Positions 18,431-30,930 are shown, counted from the stretch's first letter. The stretch: DNA of 64,000 nucleotides from Halomonas alimentaria (GCF_009902005.1 NZ_WUTT01000001.1:2570227-2634226), one strand, 5' to 3'. Notes: generated by a model from the letters alone, not told the origin. Program-made: numbers and translations.

Positions 18431-21400
18431 TCGGCGCTTTCCACTGAGATCTGCGGCGCGGTCCAGGGACCGAGCACGCGATAATGAATTCGGGTCACGC
18501 TGTCGATGGCATCACCGAACAGGCGGTCGGCAATGAACAGGGCGCCACCTACCACCGGGGCGCCGGCGATCACCGCGGCCAGCGGCAGGTTGCGGCTGAC
18601 GGGTACCGTGACCCCCAGCCGCATGTCGAGTTCCCGCCGTGCCAGCTCGACGCTGCCATCCACAGAGAAGCGGGTGGCGGGCCCCACGACCTCGACCGGC
18701 CCCCGTGTCTCGAGACTGCCACCATACAGGGTCGCCGCGCCACTGACACGATCGAAGGCGGTCCCCTGTCCGGTCACGTCGGAGAAGTCCAGACGCAGGC
18801 GACGTACCAGGTTGTCGATATTGAGCAGACCCACCAGGCGCGCCGGGGTGGATTCCAGATTGACGAAACGCCCGTCACGCAGCTCCGCCTCCACGCTGCC
18901 CCGGGAGCGCTCCAGGGCAAACTGCCAGGGGGCCCCCGGCCAGGCGAGCTGACTCTTGACCCGGGTCTCCTGGCTGCGGATCACCGCCTCCTGCCCAAGG
19001 CGCTCGAGCGCCGTGCCAAGGTCGCGCCCATCCAGGTCGAGACGCGCACGGGTCAGGCTGGCCCCGGCACCGGCTGCCTCCCAGACCAGTTCGCCGCGGG
19101 CACTGACCTCGCCCAGGGTCAGCCCCAGGGGCGCGATAGTGAGTCGCTCGGGTGTGGCCTGCCAGCGGGCGGTCAGGGGGCCCAGCCGCTGGCCGGCGCG
19201 TTCGTTGTCGGCAACACGCAGGCGACCGTCGGGGAGGTCGCCCACCCAGCCGGGCAGTGGCTGCGGCTCGGGTGGGGTGGCGATCTCGTCGAACAGCGAG
19301 CCGACTTCGCGACTGCCCGGCATCAGCGCATCCAGGGAGAGCCGAGCCAGTCCGATATCCAGGGGCTCGGCGAGTTGGGGCCGGTAGTCGAGCTGCCCCT
19401 CCAGCAGGCTGCCATCCAGCGCCAGGCGCCAGCCGCCTCCGGATTGAGGGCGTGCCGTGGCGTAGAAGGAACCCAGACAGCGGTCATCGTGATGCAGGCA
19501 GTCACTCGCCAGGCGCGCCTCGCGCAGATTCAGGGCGCCGCCCGCCGTTCCCGAGCCGGCACCCACCAGGCCGGAGAGCGACTCGCCCCAGGCGGCGGGT
19601 GACAGCCTCGGCAGGTAGGCGTCGACCCACCAGCCCGCCCCCGTTGGCCAGCTGCCGGAGGCCGGGCGACCCAGCCACACCTGTCCCTGGCCGCTGTCGC
19701 CACCCGGCAGCGCCCGCCAGCGCAGTGCCAGCGCCTCACCCAGGCGCCCCTCCAGGCGCCCTTCGGTCAGGTCCATGTCGAGCCGCAGCGGACGCGTCTC
19801 CCCCGCCGACTTGCCCAGCGGGGCAGGCAGGTCGGCGGCCAGCCCCTGGAGAGTGCTCTCCAGACGCAAGGAAACGCTCTCGCCGACGCCCAGCCGTCCG
19901 CGCCAGTCGAAACGGCCCGACAGCCGTTCGCCGAGTGCGGTGACACCGCCCAGCTCGAGCAGCGCTCTCGTCTCGGCCGTGCCGGCAAGCTCGAGACCAC
20001 CCTGCAGGGTGTCGATATCGGCCTGCACCGGCCCGCCCAGCGCCTGGCCCTCGATGCGTCCCTCGAGACCGCCCTCGTCGCCACGCTGGCGCCAGGCAAG
20101 CGGCCCCGCGAGGTCGCGGAAAGCAAGGCCAAGGGGACGATACTCCAGGCGCGGGAAGGCGGTCTCGGTGACGATATCCAGCTCGAGGCCCTCGGGCTCG
20201 GCCAGGGGCAGCGCCAGGGAGAGCGCGCCCTCGGCACGCCCCTCGGCCTGCCAGGCATCCAGAGCCTCCATCCCCTCCACCGGCATGGCCAGCAGGAAGC
20301 GACGCAGCCCGGCCGCCTCGGTGGCCAGCTGGCCCTCCACCTCGAGGCGCTCGTCGGCCAGGCGTACCCGGCCATCGCGGGCCTCCACGCCGAGGCTCTC
20401 GGCGTGGGTCACCTCGGCGTCGAGTACGCCGTCGTCGAGGCGCAACCGGCCCCCGATGCCCTCCAGCATCGGCCAGCCCGGGGCGATGGGCAGGCGACCA
20501 TCGCGAATGGCGAGGTCGAGGCCGAAGCTCGCCGCGACGCGCTCGTCGCGGCCCCCTGAGAGCGGCACATGCAGGCGCAGCGAACCCTCGGGCACCCGCC
20601 CCGCCACGCCGTCGGCGAGCCAGTCGTGCAGTTCATCACCGAGGATACCCACCGGCAGCCACTCGATAAGCGGTGTCTCCACGGCATCGACCTCCTCGAG
20701 GGCCAGGGTCAGGCCGAAACCACCCCGGGCACCACTGCCGACGGAGAGGCCGAAGCCGCCGCTGACCTCGGCGCCGTTCCAGCCCACCACAAGGTCGCGG
20801 CCGCTGACCATGCTGCGCGGGCCATCGTAGACCCAGCGCACCTCGCCCGAGGCGTGCTCGAGCGCCATGGGGCCGGCGAAGACCTCGGGAAAATGCAGCG
20901 TGGCGGCGTCGCCGCCGACGAAGCGCACCAGCCCGCTCCCCCCGCGGGCTTCCACCCACATGTCGAAGGGCCCACCGCCCGGCGCCTGCTGCCAGGGCGA
21001 GACCTCCACCCCGCGCAGTGCGGCCCGCGCCTGCCACTCTCCCTCCTGGAAACCCAGGCCGAAGCCCATCACGCGCCCGCGCGGGTCGAGGCTGTCCACC
21101 ACCCGGGACAGGGCCTCGGGCAGCGGGACCCGGTCACGCCAGGCGGCCAGCGAACCCAGGTCGAAGGCACTGGTGTTGAGCCACCAGCCGTCGGCATCAC
21201 CGCTCAGGTGCCAGCGATAGGGCAAGGCCGGGCCCCAGCGAGGTGCGGGGACATCTGGCTCGCTGGCATCGGGACTCTCGGCGTCGCCCTGGAACCACGC
21301 CTGCCAGCCACTCTCTCCCTTCAACCACTGGCCGCGCCCGGTAACGCTGTCGAGTTCCAGGTCATGGCGCTCTCCCGCCGCGTCCCGGTGGCTGACCGCC

Positions 21401-22260
21401 AGCCGTTCGATGTCCAGGGCCAGGCGGGCGTCGGCCAGGCTGCCGCCTTGCCAGCGTCCCCACAGGCTCGCCTCACCGCGCGCCTCGTCGAGGCGCAGCG
21501 GCTGGCTGTTACCCAACACCGCGGCCAGCTCCACCAGGCTGTCGAGACGCAACTCGGCCTGCAGGGCGGCGCCGAAATCGCGAAATCCGGCCTGGCCCGG
21601 CAGCACCTCCAGGGCCACCTGCATGGCAACATCCGGATCGCCCACCAGGCGCAGTTCCCCCTCGAGATGGGCGCGTCGGTCATCGCCGGTCATCAGCAGT
21701 CGCGGCGCCTCGAAGGCGACCCGCCGTTCACGGCCATGCAGCACCACGTTCACCCGCTCGGCCCAGGCGCGCTGACGCAGCAGGACCCCGACCCAGAAGT
21801 CGATACGTTCCAGGTCGAGCTCGCCTTCGGGCTGCAGTTCGGGCGGTAGCTCGGCGGGATCGGGCCAGTGCCAGCCCCCGTCGGGAGTCTGGTAGAGGTG
21901 CAACGTCACGCCCTCGAGGCGAGCATCCTCCACCACCGGCAGCCCTTCGCGCAGGCTCTGCCAGCTGTCCAGGCGCAGGTGGCCCGACCGGACCTCCAGC
22001 AGCGGCCTGTCACCCTCCCGGGTGCTCAGGCTCAGATCATCCAGGCTGAGGTGCGGGTCGAGGTACGCCAGGCCGCCTTCCAGGGAGGCGATCCGCACCT
22101 CCGCCGCGAAACGCGCCGAGAGCAGCGCCTCCAGCCGCGGCACCAGGCCATCGGCCAGCCCCAGCGCCAGGCGCGCCAGCAGCACCAGCAGCGCCACCCC
22201 CGCCAGCAGCAAGGCCACCAGGGTCAGGGTCCAGCGAATCACCGGGCGAGTCATGGCCAT
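18427..22260 (-). CDS. yhdP: AsmA-like envelope protein YhdP (TIGR02099 / DUF3971)
   Basis: 1277-aa protein with a single N-terminal membrane anchor (about residues 8-33, [20 protein letters not shown]) and a very long periplasmic beta-strand-rich region with AsmA-like domains at the C-terminus ([24 protein letters not shown] in pieces, then [23 protein letters not shown]). In E. coli YhdP is one of three redundant AsmA-like proteins moving phospholipid to the outer membrane; the length fits that group. The start follows the rng stop by 4 bases; a second in-frame ATG is 6 bases on. Confidence 0.92.
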   Translation of the reverse strand: MAMTRPVIRWTLTLVALLLAGVALLVLLARLALGLADGLVPRLEALLSARFAAEVRIASLEGGLAYLDPHLSLDDLSLSTREGDRPLLEVRSGHLRLDSWQSLREGLPVVEDARLEGVTLHLYQTPDGGWHWPDPAELPPELQPEGELDLERIDFWVGVLLRQRAWAERVNVVLHGRERRVAFEAPRLLMTGDDRRAHLEGELRLVGDPDVAMQVALEVLPGQAGFRDFGAALQAELRLDSLVELAAVLGNSQPLRLDEARGEASLWGRWQGGSLADARLALDIERLAVSHRDAAGERHDLELDSVTGRGQWLKGESGWQAWFQGDAESPDASEPDVPAPRWGPALPYRWHLSGDADGWWLNTSAFDLGSLAAWRDRVPLPEALSRVVDSLDPRGRVMGFGLGFQEGEWQARAALRGVEVSPWQQAPGGGPFDMWVEARGGSGLVRFVGGDAATLHFPEVFAGPMALEHASGEVRWVYDGPRSMVSGRDLVVGWNGAEVSGGFGLSVGSGARGGFGLTLALEEVDAVETPLIEWLPVGILGDELHDWLADGVAGRVPEGSLRLHVPLSGGRDERVAASFGLDLAIRDGRLPIAPGWPMLEGIGGRLRLDDGVLDAEVTHAESLGVEARDGRVRLADERLEVEGQLATEAAGLRRFLLAMPVEGMEALDAWQAEGRAEGALSLALPLAEPEGLELDIVTETAFPRLEYRPLGLAFRDLAGPLAWRQRGDEGGLEGRIEGQALGGPVQADIDTLQGGLELAGTAETRALLELGGVTALGERLSGRFDWRGRLGVGESVSLRLESTLQGLAADLPAPLGKSAGETRPLRLDMDLTEGRLEGRLGEALALRWRALPGGDSGQGQVWLGRPASGSWPTGAGWWVDAYLPRLSPAAWGESLSGLVGAGSGTAGGALNLREARLASDCLHHDDRCLGSFYATARPQSGGGWRLALDGSLLEGQLDYRPQLAEPLDIGLARLSLDALMPGSREVGSLFDEIATPPEPQPLPGWVGDLPDGRLRVADNERAGQRLGPLTARWQATPERLTIAPLGLTLGEVSARGELVWEAAGAGASLTRARLDLDGRDLGTALERLGQEAVIRSQETRVKSQLAWPGAPWQFALERSRGSVEAELRDGRFVNLESTPARLVGLLNIDNLVRRLRLDFSDVTGQGTAFDRVSGAATLYGGSLETRGPVEVVGPATRFSVDGSVELARRELDMRLGVTVPVSRNLPLAAVIAGAPVVGGALFIADRLFGDAIDSVTRIHYRVLGPWTAPQISVESAE

Positions 22261-22264
22261 GGGC

Positions 22265-23728
22265 TCACATCAGCACGATGTCGTACTGCTCCTGGGAGTA
22301 GTGGGCCTCCACCTGGAAGCGGATCGGCTTGCCGATGAACTCCTCCAGGTCGGCTACCGCCGCCGACTCCTCGTCGAGCAGGCGGTCCACCACCTCCTGC
22401 GCCGCCAGTACCATGTAGGTCTCGGCACTGTAGGCACGCTCCTCGCGCAGGATCTCACGGAAGATCTCGTAGCAGACCGTCTCGGGGGTCTTGAGAGTGC
22501 CACGGCCCGCGCAGGTCGGGCACGCCTCGCAGAGCGTCTGCTCGAGGCTCTCCCGGGTGCGCTTGCGGGTCAGCTGCACGAGACCCAGTTCGGTGACCCC
22601 GGTGCACTTGGTCTTGGCGTGATCGCGCTCCAGCGACTTCTCGAGCATGCGCAGCACCTGGCGCTGATGCTCGGTATCCTCCATGTCGATGAAGTCGATA
22701 ATGATGATGCCGCCGAGATTGCGCAGCCGCAGCTGGCGGGCGATGGCGGTGGCGGCCTCGAGATTGGTCTTGAAGATGGTCTCCTCGAGGTTGCGGTGCC
22801 CCACATAGCCGCCGGTATTGACGTCGATGGTGGTCATCGCCTCGGTGGGGTCGATCACCAGGTAGCCACCGGACTTGAGCTGAACCTTGCGGCCCAGCGC
22901 CTTGTGAATCTCGTCCTCGACGCTGTAGAGGTCGAAGATCGGCCGCTCGCCGGCGTAGTGCTCGATGCGCTCCACGGCGTCAGGCATGAACTCCTCGGCG
23001 AACTCGATCAGCTTGACGTAGTTCTCCCGGGAATCGATGCGCACCTTCTCGATGTCGTCACGCATCACGTCGCGCAGGATGCGCATGAACAGCGGCAGGT
23101 CGTCGTAGATCACGCTGGGCGCCGAAGAGGTCACCTTGCGCTCGCTCACCTTGCGACACAGCCGCAGCAGGAAGTGCATGTCGGCGGCCAGTTCCTGGAC
23201 GCCCACCCCCTCGGCGGCGGTGCGCACGATAAAGCCGCCGGCCACCTCCAGGCTCTGCTGGGCCTGGGCCTCCTCGATCAGGCCGCGCAGGCGCTCACGC
23301 TCACGTTCGTCCTCGATACGCTGGGAGACGCCGTGATGGGGGGCGTCGGGCATGTAGACCAGGTAGCGCGACGGCACCGACAGATGGGTGGTGAGCCGCG
23401 CCCCCTTGGAGCCGATGGGGTCCTTGGTGACCTGCACCACCAGCGCCTGGCCCTCGTGGAGCAGGTGGCCTATGGAGAGCTGCTCCTCGGCCGGGGTGCC
23501 GGGGGGCATCACCTCATGGGCATGGATAAAGGCGGCACGGTCGAGGCCGATGTCGACGAACGCCGCCTGCATGCCGGGCAGTACCCTCACCACCCGGCCC
23601 TTGTAGATATTGCCGACGATGCCGCGTCGCCGGCTGCGCTCGATGAAGGCTTCCTGCAGCACGCCGTTTTCCACCACGGCGACGCGGGTCTCCATCGGCG
23701 TCAGGTTGATCAGTACTTCGCCGCTCAT
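22265..23728 (-). CDS. rng: Ribonuclease G
   Basis: 487-aa endoribonuclease of the RNase E/G family, acting in 16S rRNA 5'-end maturation and mRNA turnover. It has the N-terminal S1 domain (GIVGNIYKGRVVRVLPGMQAAFVDIG, read in parts), the catalytic DNase I-like region with GGYLVIDPTEAMTTIDVNTG and IIIIDFIDME carrying the metal-binding Asp residues, and the zinc-link CPTCAGRG. It lacks the long C-terminal scaffold of RNase E, hence RNase G. Located after maf in the mre cluster. Confidence 0.97.
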   Translation of the reverse strand: MSGEVLINLTPMETRVAVVENGVLQEAFIERSRRRGIVGNIYKGRVVRVLPGMQAAFVDIGLDRAAFIHAHEVMPPGTPAEEQLSIGHLLHEGQALVVQVTKDPIGSKGARLTTHLSVPSRYLVYMPDAPHHGVSQRIEDERERERLRGLIEEAQAQQSLEVAGGFIVRTAAEGVGVQELAADMHFLLRLCRKVSERKVTSSAPSVIYDDLPLFMRILRDVMRDDIEKVRIDSRENYVKLIEFAEEFMPDAVERIEHYAGERPIFDLYSVEDEIHKALGRKVQLKSGGYLVIDPTEAMTTIDVNTGGYVGHRNLEETIFKTNLEAATAIARQLRLRNLGGIIIIDFIDMEDTEHQRQVLRMLEKSLERDHAKTKCTGVTELGLVQLTRKRTRESLEQTLCEACPTCAGRGTLKTPETVCYEIFREILREERAYSAETYMVLAAQEVVDRLLDEESAAVADLEEFIGKPIRFQVEAHYSQEQYDIVLM

Positions 23729-23808
23729 GCGGAAATCCTTGTCCAGATTGCTTTGCGGCCATTATGACATAGAGACCCGCCCCCAAGGCGCAGAGATGGG
23801 CCGCGGCC

Positions 23809-24405
23809 TCAGCCGAGGGCGCCATCCCACAGCGCCACCCCCTGGCGGCGCAACAGCGCGGCGGTCTCGAACAGCGGCAGACCCACCACCGCCGAGTGGC
23901 TGCCGGCAATATGCTCGACGAACACCGCCGCCCGTCCCTGGATGGCATAGCCTCCCGCCTTGTCGGCGGGCTCGCCGCTGGCCCAGTAGGCGGCGATCTC
24001 GTCATCCGAGATCTCGCGCATCGCCACCGTGGTGGCCACGCAGGCGTCGAGCAGGCCGGCGGGGCCGGTGACCGCCACCGCGGTGAGCACCCGGTGCTCT
24101 CGCCCGGCGAGCGAGCGCAGCATGGCGGCCGCATGCGCCGGCCCCTCGGGCTTGCCGAGGATCGCGCCATCGAGGACGACTGCCGTATCGGAGCCCAGGG
24201 TCGGCAGCGAAGAGAGGCGCGCACCGGCCAGCGCCTTCTCCCGGGCCAGGCGCGTCACATACGCCTCGGCTGACTCGCCGGGGAGAGGGGTCTCGTCGAT
24301 ATCCACCGGACAAGACGTCAACGGCACGCCGATGGAGGCCAGCAGTTCGCGGCGCCGCGGCGAAGCGGAGGCCAGGCAGAGCAAGGGAGAGGGGGTAGCG
24401 GACAT
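23809..24405 (-). CDS. maf: Maf-family nucleoside triphosphate pyrophosphatase (YhdE type)
   Basis: 198-aa Maf protein. The family hydrolyses dTTP, UTP or modified nucleotides, and the E. coli YhdE branch acts on dTTP/UTP. The N-terminal [16 protein letters not shown] is the substrate loop, with the catalytic-region [16 protein letters not shown] and the C-terminal [28 protein letters not shown] chose the ATG at 24405 at this conserved start; upstream in-frame sequence belongs to mreD. Lies between mreD (13 bases upstream) and rng. Confidence 0.95.
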   Translation of the reverse strand: MSATPSPLLCLASASPRRRELLASIGVPLTSCPVDIDETPLPGESAEAYVTRLAREKALAGARLSSLPTLGSDTAVVLDGAILGKPEGPAHAAAMLRSLAGREHRVLTAVAVTGPAGLLDACVATTVAMREISDDEIAAYWASGEPADKAGGYAIQGRAAVFVEHIAGSHSAVVGLPLFETAALLRRQGVALWDGALG

Positions 24406-24418
24406 TGACAGGCTCCGG

Positions 24419-24913
24419 TCAATCGCCGGCCAGGCGCCGCCCCAGGGCATTGAAGAGGGTGGCGAACCAGGGCCAGAGCAGCGCACCGATCAGCGACGGC
24501 GTCAGGAAGGAGAGGTGGATGGCGAAGGGGCCGAGCAGAGTGCGCAACCACTGTTCCAGGAGCTGCACGCTGCCCAGCAGCACCAGCACCATCAGGGCCT
24601 GCTGGACCAGCGAGTAGGCACGAAAGCGCGGATAGACCAGGGCGCACAGGAAGGCCAGCAGCGACAGCAGCAGGGCGTTCTGGCCGAGCACCGCCCCCTC
24701 GATCAGGTCGAGCAGTATGCCCAGCACGAAGGCATGGAAGACGCCCACCCGATAGGGAGTCTTCATGCACCAGTAGACCAGCATCAGTCCCAGCCAGTCG
24801 GGCCGCCAGATCTGCCAGCCTTCGGCCAGCGGCATCACCTGAAGGCACAGCGCCAGCAGCAGGGAACACCAGATCCACGGCAGCGCCAGATTGGCGGCGG
24901 AGGGGGCGGCCAT
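24419..24913 (-). CDS. mreD: Rod shape-determining protein MreD
   Basis: 164-aa inner-membrane protein with about five hydrophobic helices, part of the Rod complex that guides lateral wall synthesis. It begins [20 protein letters not shown] and includes [21 protein letters not shown] and the family stretch [20 protein letters not shown]. The start codon overlaps the mreC stop by one base (TGATG), so the genes are translationally coupled. Confidence 0.93.
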   Translation of the reverse strand: MAAPSAANLALPWIWCSLLLALCLQVMPLAEGWQIWRPDWLGLMLVYWCMKTPYRVGVFHAFVLGILLDLIEGAVLGQNALLLSLLAFLCALVYPRFRAYSLVQQALMVLVLLGSVQLLEQWLRTLLGPFAIHLSFLTPSLIGALLWPWFATLFNALGRRLAGD

Positions 24914-25860
24914 CAGCGATCCTCCTCGTCGTCGTCCTCGGGGGCGGGCGCCCGTACAGCGTCGCCGACCACCGCCCGGGCTGCCTCGATGGCCATCGCC
25001 TCGATGTCGCCGTCCCACCCGAGATCATCGAAGCGCAGCTGGCTGGGCGGGAAGAGCAGCAGGAAGTGGCGCGAGCGCTGCAGCTGGGCCACCGGCGCAG
25101 CACTGACCCGGGCGAACGGCTCGCCAGGGTCGTGCACCACCTCACTGACCCGGGCCACCGGGTAACCGGGGGGGAAGCGTCGCGCCAGGCCCGAGGTCAC
25201 CAGCAGGTCGCCCACACGGATATCGGCGGTATCGGGGACATGCAGCACGTTGAGGCGGTCGTAGCTCCCACCGCCCTGAAGAATGAAGCGCAGGCCATTG
25301 CGATTGACCCGTACCGGCAGCGCATGGCTCGCATCGGCCACCATCAGCACCCGGCTCGAGTAGGCCGAGACCGAGGTCACCTGGCCGACCAGGCCGGCAG
25401 CATCCATCACCGGCTGCCCCACATGGACCCCGTCGCGACGACCACGATCCAGCACCATCTGATGGGCGAAGGGGTCGGGGTCCAGGGAGAGCAGCTCGGC
25501 GGTGATGAAGGGCATGTCGTGCTGGCGAGCGGCGGAGAGTAGCTCGCGCAGGCGCACGTTCTCGGCGGTGAGATCCGCCATGCGCTGGACGCGGTGAGAG
25601 AGTGTCAGGATCTGCTCGCGCAGCCGCCGATTCTCGTCGACCAGAGCACGCTGGTCGGAGAGTGCCAGCGTCGCCCAGCTCAGCACGCTGCTGGGCAGAC
25701 TGACCACCCACTGGACGGGGGCCACCACCGTGGAGAGCTGGGCGCGCACCTCCTCCATGCGGGTCAACCGCAAGTCGGCGACCATCAGCCCGACCGCGAC
25801 GATCGCGCAGACCAGCAGGCGATAGACAGGCAGCGGGCCATGCGAGAACAGCGGCTTGAT
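24913..25860 (-). CDS. mreC: Cell shape-determining protein MreC, probable ATC start
   Basis: Periplasmic scaffold of the Rod complex, anchored by one N-terminal helix. The frame encodes (start)KPLFSHGPLPVYRLL then VCAIVAVGLMVADLRL as the membrane anchor, a coiled coil (about residues 70-105) and the MreC beta domain (VGQPVMDAAGLVGQVTSVS). The first ATG in frame (25785) would start inside the anchor. Between the upstream in-frame stop (25915-25917) and that ATG there is no ATG, GTG or TTG. ATC at 25858-25860 encodes the position where Pseudomonas MreC has MIKPLF, and GGGGAG lies 7 bases before it. I therefore place the start at ATC (315 aa); the conservative alternative is 290 aa from 25785. 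Confidence 0.75.
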   Translation of the reverse strand: MKPLFSHGPLPVYRLLVCAIVAVGLMVADLRLTRMEEVRAQLSTVVAPVQWVVSLPSSVLSWATLALSDQRALVDENRRLREQILTLSHRVQRMADLTAENVRLRELLSAARQHDMPFITAELLSLDPDPFAHQMVLDRGRRDGVHVGQPVMDAAGLVGQVTSVSAYSSRVLMVADASHALPVRVNRNGLRFILQGGGSYDRLNVLHVPDTADIRVGDLLVTSGLARRFPPGYPVARVSEVVHDPGEPFARVSAAPVAQLQRSRHFLLLFPPSQLRFDDLGWDGDIEAMAIEAARAVVGDAVRAPAPEDDDEEDR

Positions 25861-25876
25861 GACGCGTCTCCCCGGG

Positions 25877-26926
<1,050 letters not shown>

Positions 26927-27086
26927 CTAGTGCAGTCCGGGAACCCTGTGCGGAGGCAAACGGTATCACCGCACCCCCTCAGCAGCAAGCGAAACCCCCG
27001 GGCAGCGGCACATCGAGGCCCTGCCCGAGCGACGCCGAATATGGTACCTTCAGCGGCCTGATTTTCTCATCGAGGACACCCGACTC

Positions 27087-27374
27087 ATGGCGCTTGAACA
27101 CGCTGATGTGCTCAGGGCCGCGCATCTCGCCCGGCTCGGCCTCTCCGACGAAGACGCCGTCCACTACCTGGACGACCTCGGCCGCATCCTCGAGATGGTC
27201 GACCGCCTCCAGGCACTGGACACCGAGGGCGTTGCCCCCCTGGCCCACCCCCTGGACGCCACCCAGCGGCTGCGCGCCGACGAGGTCACCGAGAGCGACC
27301 GGCGCGACCATTTCCAGCGCTGCGCCCCGGCGGTGGAACAGGGCCTCTACCTGGTACCCCGCGTCGTCGAGTGA
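27087..27374 (+). CDS. gatC: Asp-tRNA(Asn)/Glu-tRNA(Gln) amidotransferase subunit C
   Basis: 95-aa small subunit stabilising the GatCAB amidotransferase, which makes Gln-tRNA(Gln) or Asn-tRNA(Asn) from mischarged precursors. It begins [21 protein letters not shown]; the belt segment around [19 protein letters not shown] is typical. It starts gatC-gatA-gatB, divergent from mreB. A TATGGT -10-like sequence lies about 35 bases before the ATG, without a convincing -35. Confidence 0.95.
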   Translation: MALEHADVLRAAHLARLGLSDEDAVHYLDDLGRILEMVDRLQALDTEGVAPLAHPLDATQRLRADEVTESDRRDHFQRCAPAVEQGLYLVPRVVE

Positions 27375-27400
27375 GCCACTTTCTACGGAGCCTCCGGCCC

Positions 27401-28861
27401 ATGCATGACAAGACACTGACCGAGCTCGCCGCCAGTCTGGCGGCCGGCGAGTTCACCAGCCGCGAGCTGACCGAACATCTGCTGGGGCGTATCCAGCGCC
27501 ACGACGGTGAGCTCAACAGCTTTATTACCGTCACCCCGGAGCAGGCCCTGGCCGCGGCCGACGCCGCCGATGCCGCGCGTACCCGCGGCGAGGCCGGGCC
27601 GCTGACCGGCTTGCCGGTGGCGATCAAGGACCTGTTCTGCACCGACGGAGTGCTGACCACCGCCGGCTCGAAGATGCTGGCCAATTTCGTCGCCCCCTAC
27701 GATGCCAGCGTGGTGGAGCGACTCAAGGCCGCCGGCACGGTGAGCCTGGGCAAGGCCAACCTGGACGAGTTCGCCATGGGCTCCTCCAACGAGAACAGCG
27801 CCTTCGGCGCGGTGAAGAACCCCTGGGACACCAGCGCCGTGCCGGGCGGCTCCTCCGGTGGCAGCGCCGCCGCGGTAGCCGCGGGACTGGCTCCCGCCGC
27901 CATGGGCACCGACACCGGCGGCTCGATCCGCCAGCCAGCCGCCTTCTGCGGCATCACCGGCCTCAAGCCCACCTACGGCCGGGTATCGCGCTGGGGCATC
28001 ATCGCCTACGCCTCGAGCCTCGACCAGGCGGGCCCCATGGCGCGCACCGCCGAGGACTGCGCCCTGCTGCTGAACGCCATCGCCGGCCACGACCCCAGGG
28101 ATTCCACCTGCGTGGCCCGCGGCGTGCCCGACTACCGCGAGGAACTCAACGCGCCATTGGCGGGCCTCAAGATCGGCCTGCCCCGGGAGTACTTCGGCGA
28201 CGGCCTCGACCCCGAGGTGGAGAGTGCGGTGCGCGAGGCGGTGGCGGTCTACGAGTCGCTGGGCGCCAAGGTGCGCGAGGTCAGCCTGCCGCACACCCAC
28301 TACGCGATCCCGGCCTACTACGTCATCGCCCCGGCGGAGGCCTCGTCGAACCTCTCCCGCTATGACGGCGTGCGCTTCGGCCACCGCTGCGAGAACCCCA
28401 GCGACCTTATCGACCTCTACAAGCGCTCCCGCGCCGAGGGCTTCGGCGAGGAGGTCAAGCGGCGCATCCTGATCGGCACCCATACCCTCTCCGAAGGCTT
28501 CTTCGATGCCTACTACAAGAAGGCACAGCAGGTGCGCCGCCTGATCCGCCAGGACTTCCTCGATGCCTTCGAGGAGGTCGACGTTCTGATGGGCCCGGCC
28601 TCCCCCACCCCGGCCTTCGACCTGGGCGCCCAGAAGGATCCGGTCTCCATGTACCTGCAGGACATCTACACCATCGCCGTCAACCTGGCCGGCATCCCCG
28701 GCATCAGCGTACCGGCGGGCTTCGTGGGCAAGCGCCCGGTGGGGCTGCAGATACTCGGCACCCACTTCGCCGAGCAGCGCCTGCTCAACGTCGCCCACCA
28801 GTTCCAGCAGGCCACCGACTGGCACCTGCGTCGTCCCCAGCTTGTCGAGGAGAGCGCCTGA
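27401..28861 (+). CDS. gatA: Asp-tRNA(Asn)/Glu-tRNA(Gln) amidotransferase subunit A
   Basis: 486-aa amidase-signature subunit that hydrolyses glutamine and channels ammonia to GatB. The Ser-cisSer-Lys triad is seen in [10 protein letters not shown] (Lys), [11 protein letters not shown] (cis-Ser) and [16 protein letters not shown] (nucleophile Ser). I chose the ATG at 27401 ([13 protein letters not shown]) with CGGAG upstream; a GTG at 27371 overlapping the gatC stop would add 10 residues. The stop overlaps the gatB start by one base. Confidence 0.97.
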   Translation: MHDKTLTELAASLAAGEFTSRELTEHLLGRIQRHDGELNSFITVTPEQALAAADAADAARTRGEAGPLTGLPVAIKDLFCTDGVLTTAGSKMLANFVAPYDASVVERLKAAGTVSLGKANLDEFAMGSSNENSAFGAVKNPWDTSAVPGGSSGGSAAAVAAGLAPAAMGTDTGGSIRQPAAFCGITGLKPTYGRVSRWGIIAYASSLDQAGPMARTAEDCALLLNAIAGHDPRDSTCVARGVPDYREELNAPLAGLKIGLPREYFGDGLDPEVESAVREAVAVYESLGAKVREVSLPHTHYAIPAYYVIAPAEASSNLSRYDGVRFGHRCENPSDLIDLYKRSRAEGFGEEVKRRILIGTHTLSEGFFDAYYKKAQQVRRLIRQDFLDAFEEVDVLMGPASPTPAFDLGAQKDPVSMYLQDIYTIAVNLAGIPGISVPAGFVGKRPVGLQILGTHFAEQRLLNVAHQFQQATDWHLRRPQLVEESA

Positions 28862-30330
28862 TGCAATGGGAAACCGTGATCGGCCTTGAGGTCCACGTCC
28901 AGCTCGCCACCCGGTCCAAGATCTTCTCCGGCGCCCCCACCGCCTTCGGCGCCGAGCCCAACACCCAGGCCTGTGCCGTGGATCTGGGCCTGCCCGGGGT
29001 GCTGCCGGTGCTCAACGAGCAGGCGGTGGCCATGGCGGTGCAGTTCGGCCTGGCGATCCACGCCGAGATCCCGGAGATCTCGGTGTTCGACCGCAAGAAC
29101 TACTTCTACCCCGACCTGCCCAAGGGCTACCAGACCAGCCAGATGTACCACCCCATCGTCGGCCCCGGCGAGGTGGAGATCACCCTTGAGCAGGGCGAGG
29201 CCAAGCGCATCCGGGTGCACCACGCCCACCTGGAAGAGGACGCCGGCAAGTCCCTCCACGAATCCTTTTCTGACGGCATGGGCCACGCCATGACCGGCAT
29301 CGATCTCAATCGTGCCGGCACCCCGCTGCTGGAGATCGTCTCCGAGCCGGACATGCGCTCGGCGAAGGAGGCGGCCGCCTACCTCAAGGCGATCCACTCC
29401 ATCGTCACCTATCTCGGCATCTCGGACGGCAACATGGCCGAGGGCTCGATGCGCTGCGACGTCAACGTCTCGGTGCGCCCCGTGGGCCAGGCCGAGTTCG
29501 GTACCCGCGCCGAGATCAAGAACGTCAACTCCTTCCGCTTCGTGGAGCGCGCCATCGAGTTCGAGGTGGAGCGCCAGATCGAGCTGATCGAGGATGGCGG
29601 CAAGGTGGTCCAGGAGACGCGCCTCTATGATCCCGAGCGCGACGAGACCCGCAGCATGCGCACCAAGGAGGAGGCCAACGACTACCGCTACTTCCCCTGT
29701 CCCGACCTGCTGCCAGTGGTGCTCGACGGCGCCTACGTGGACCACCTGCGCGAGATCCTGCCGGAGCTGCCCGACGAGAAGCGCGCCCGCTTCCAGGACG
29801 AAATGGGACTCTCCGCCTACGACGCCGGTGTGCTTGCGGCCAGCCGCGAGATGGCCGAGTACTTCGAGGCGGTCAAGGACGCCTGCGGCGATGCCAAGCA
29901 GGCCGCCAACTGGGTGCAGGGGGAGCTCTCCGGCGCCCTGAACCGTGAGGGCCTGGCGATCCAGGACAGCCCCGTCTCCGCCGCTCAGCTCGGTGGACTG
30001 ATCGCCCGGGTGATGGACGACACCATCAACGGCAAGGCCGCCAAGCAGGTGTTCCAGGCGCTGTGGAACGGCCAGGGCGAGAGCGCCGACGAGGTGATCG
30101 AGGCCAAGGGCCTCAAGCAGGTCACCGACACCGGCGCCATCGAGGCGATGATCGACCAGGTGATCGCGGACAGCCCCGCCCAGGTGGCCCAGTACCGCGA
30201 CGCCGAGCCGGAGAAGCGCGGCAAGATGATCGGCTACTTCGTCGGCCAGGTAATGAAGGCCTCCCGCGGCACCGCCAACCCGCAGCAGGTCAACGGCCTG
30301 CTCAAAGAGAAGCTCGACGCCCTGTGCTGA
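28861..30330 (+). CDS. gatB: Asp-tRNA(Asn)/Glu-tRNA(Gln) amidotransferase subunit B
   Basis: 489-aa kinase/transferase subunit that activates the misacylated tRNA and amidates it. It starts [15 protein letters not shown]; the GatB core shows [38 protein letters not shown] and [11 protein letters not shown], and the C-terminal YqeY-type helical tail (from about 340) contacts tRNA, ending [12 protein letters not shown]. It overlaps gatA by one base (TGATG) and is the last gene of the operon. Confidence 0.97.
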   Translation: MQWETVIGLEVHVQLATRSKIFSGAPTAFGAEPNTQACAVDLGLPGVLPVLNEQAVAMAVQFGLAIHAEIPEISVFDRKNYFYPDLPKGYQTSQMYHPIVGPGEVEITLEQGEAKRIRVHHAHLEEDAGKSLHESFSDGMGHAMTGIDLNRAGTPLLEIVSEPDMRSAKEAAAYLKAIHSIVTYLGISDGNMAEGSMRCDVNVSVRPVGQAEFGTRAEIKNVNSFRFVERAIEFEVERQIELIEDGGKVVQETRLYDPERDETRSMRTKEEANDYRYFPCPDLLPVVLDGAYVDHLREILPELPDEKRARFQDEMGLSAYDAGVLAASREMAEYFEAVKDACGDAKQAANWVQGELSGALNREGLAIQDSPVSAAQLGGLIARVMDDTINGKAAKQVFQALWNGQGESADEVIEAKGLKQVTDTGAIEAMIDQVIADSPAQVAQYRDAEPEKRGKMIGYFVGQVMKASRGTANPQQVNGLLKEKLDALC

Positions 30331-30369
30331 CGACGGGGACGACACTCGGAGCCCAGGAGGAGGTCCGAC

Positions 30370-30921
30370 ATGGCCGATGACGTCGGCGCACGGCTGCGCA
30401 CCCTGCGCACCCTGCGCGGTATCTCCCAGCGTGAGCTGGCCAAGCGCTGCGGGGTGACACACTCCAGCCTGTCGCTTATCGAGCAGGGCAAGGTGAGCCC
30501 CTCGGTGAGCTCCCTGAAGAAGATCCTCGACGCCATACCCATGAGCGTCGGTGACTTCTTCACCATGGACCTGGAGAACGGCCGCCGAGTCTTCTATTCG
30601 GCCGAGGACCTGGCCGACGTGGGCGCAGGCGACGTCATCTACAAGCTGGTGGGCGCCGATCGTCGCGACCGGGCCTTGGCCTTCATGATCGAGACCTATC
30701 CCCCCGGCGCCGACACCGGCCGCGAGATGATCGCCCACCAGGGCGAGGAGGCCGGCGTGGTGCTGGAGGGAGAGATCGAGATCACCATCGGCGCCGAGTC
30801 GCGGATGCTGAAGGCCGGGGAGGCCTACTACTTCGAGACCAACGTGCCCCACCGCTTCCGCAACCCGGGCGGCGAGCCCTGCCGCCTGGTGAGCTGCGCG
30901 ACCCCCGCCCGGGCCTTCTGA
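30370..30921 (+). CDS. puuR: PuuR/PauR-type HTH-cupin transcriptional regulator
   Basis: 183-aa regulator with an N-terminal XRE-type HTH (about residues 7-62; GISQRELAKRCGVTHSSLSLIEQGKVSPS in parts) and a C-terminal cupin domain (about 105-175; GEEAGVVLEGEIEITIG and YYFETNVPHRFRNPG). PuuR in E. coli and PauR in Pseudomonas repress polyamine catabolic genes and are relieved by putrescine-derived ligands. Its position beside puuC, puuD, puuA and puuB homologues supports that role. AGGAGGAGG precedes the ATG. No copy of the local TATTCAA motif lies upstream, so it may not be autoregulated through it. Confidence 0.88.
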   Translation: MADDVGARLRTLRTLRGISQRELAKRCGVTHSSLSLIEQGKVSPSVSSLKKILDAIPMSVGDFFTMDLENGRRVFYSAEDLADVGAGDVIYKLVGADRRDRALAFMIETYPPGADTGREMIAHQGEEAGVVLEGEIEITIGAESRMLKAGEAYYFETNVPHRFRNPGGEPCRLVSCATPARAF

Positions 30922-30929
30922 GGCCCGGG
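30908..30929. terminator. Bidirectional hairpin between puuR and the DUF6435 gene
   Basis: CCCGGGCC-TTCTGA-GGCCCGGG is a perfect 8-bp stem overlapping the puuR stop codon, in the 9-base gap between two convergent genes. It is suited to terminate both transcripts, but there is no long T-run on either side. Confidence 0.55.
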
Positions 30930-30930
30930 T

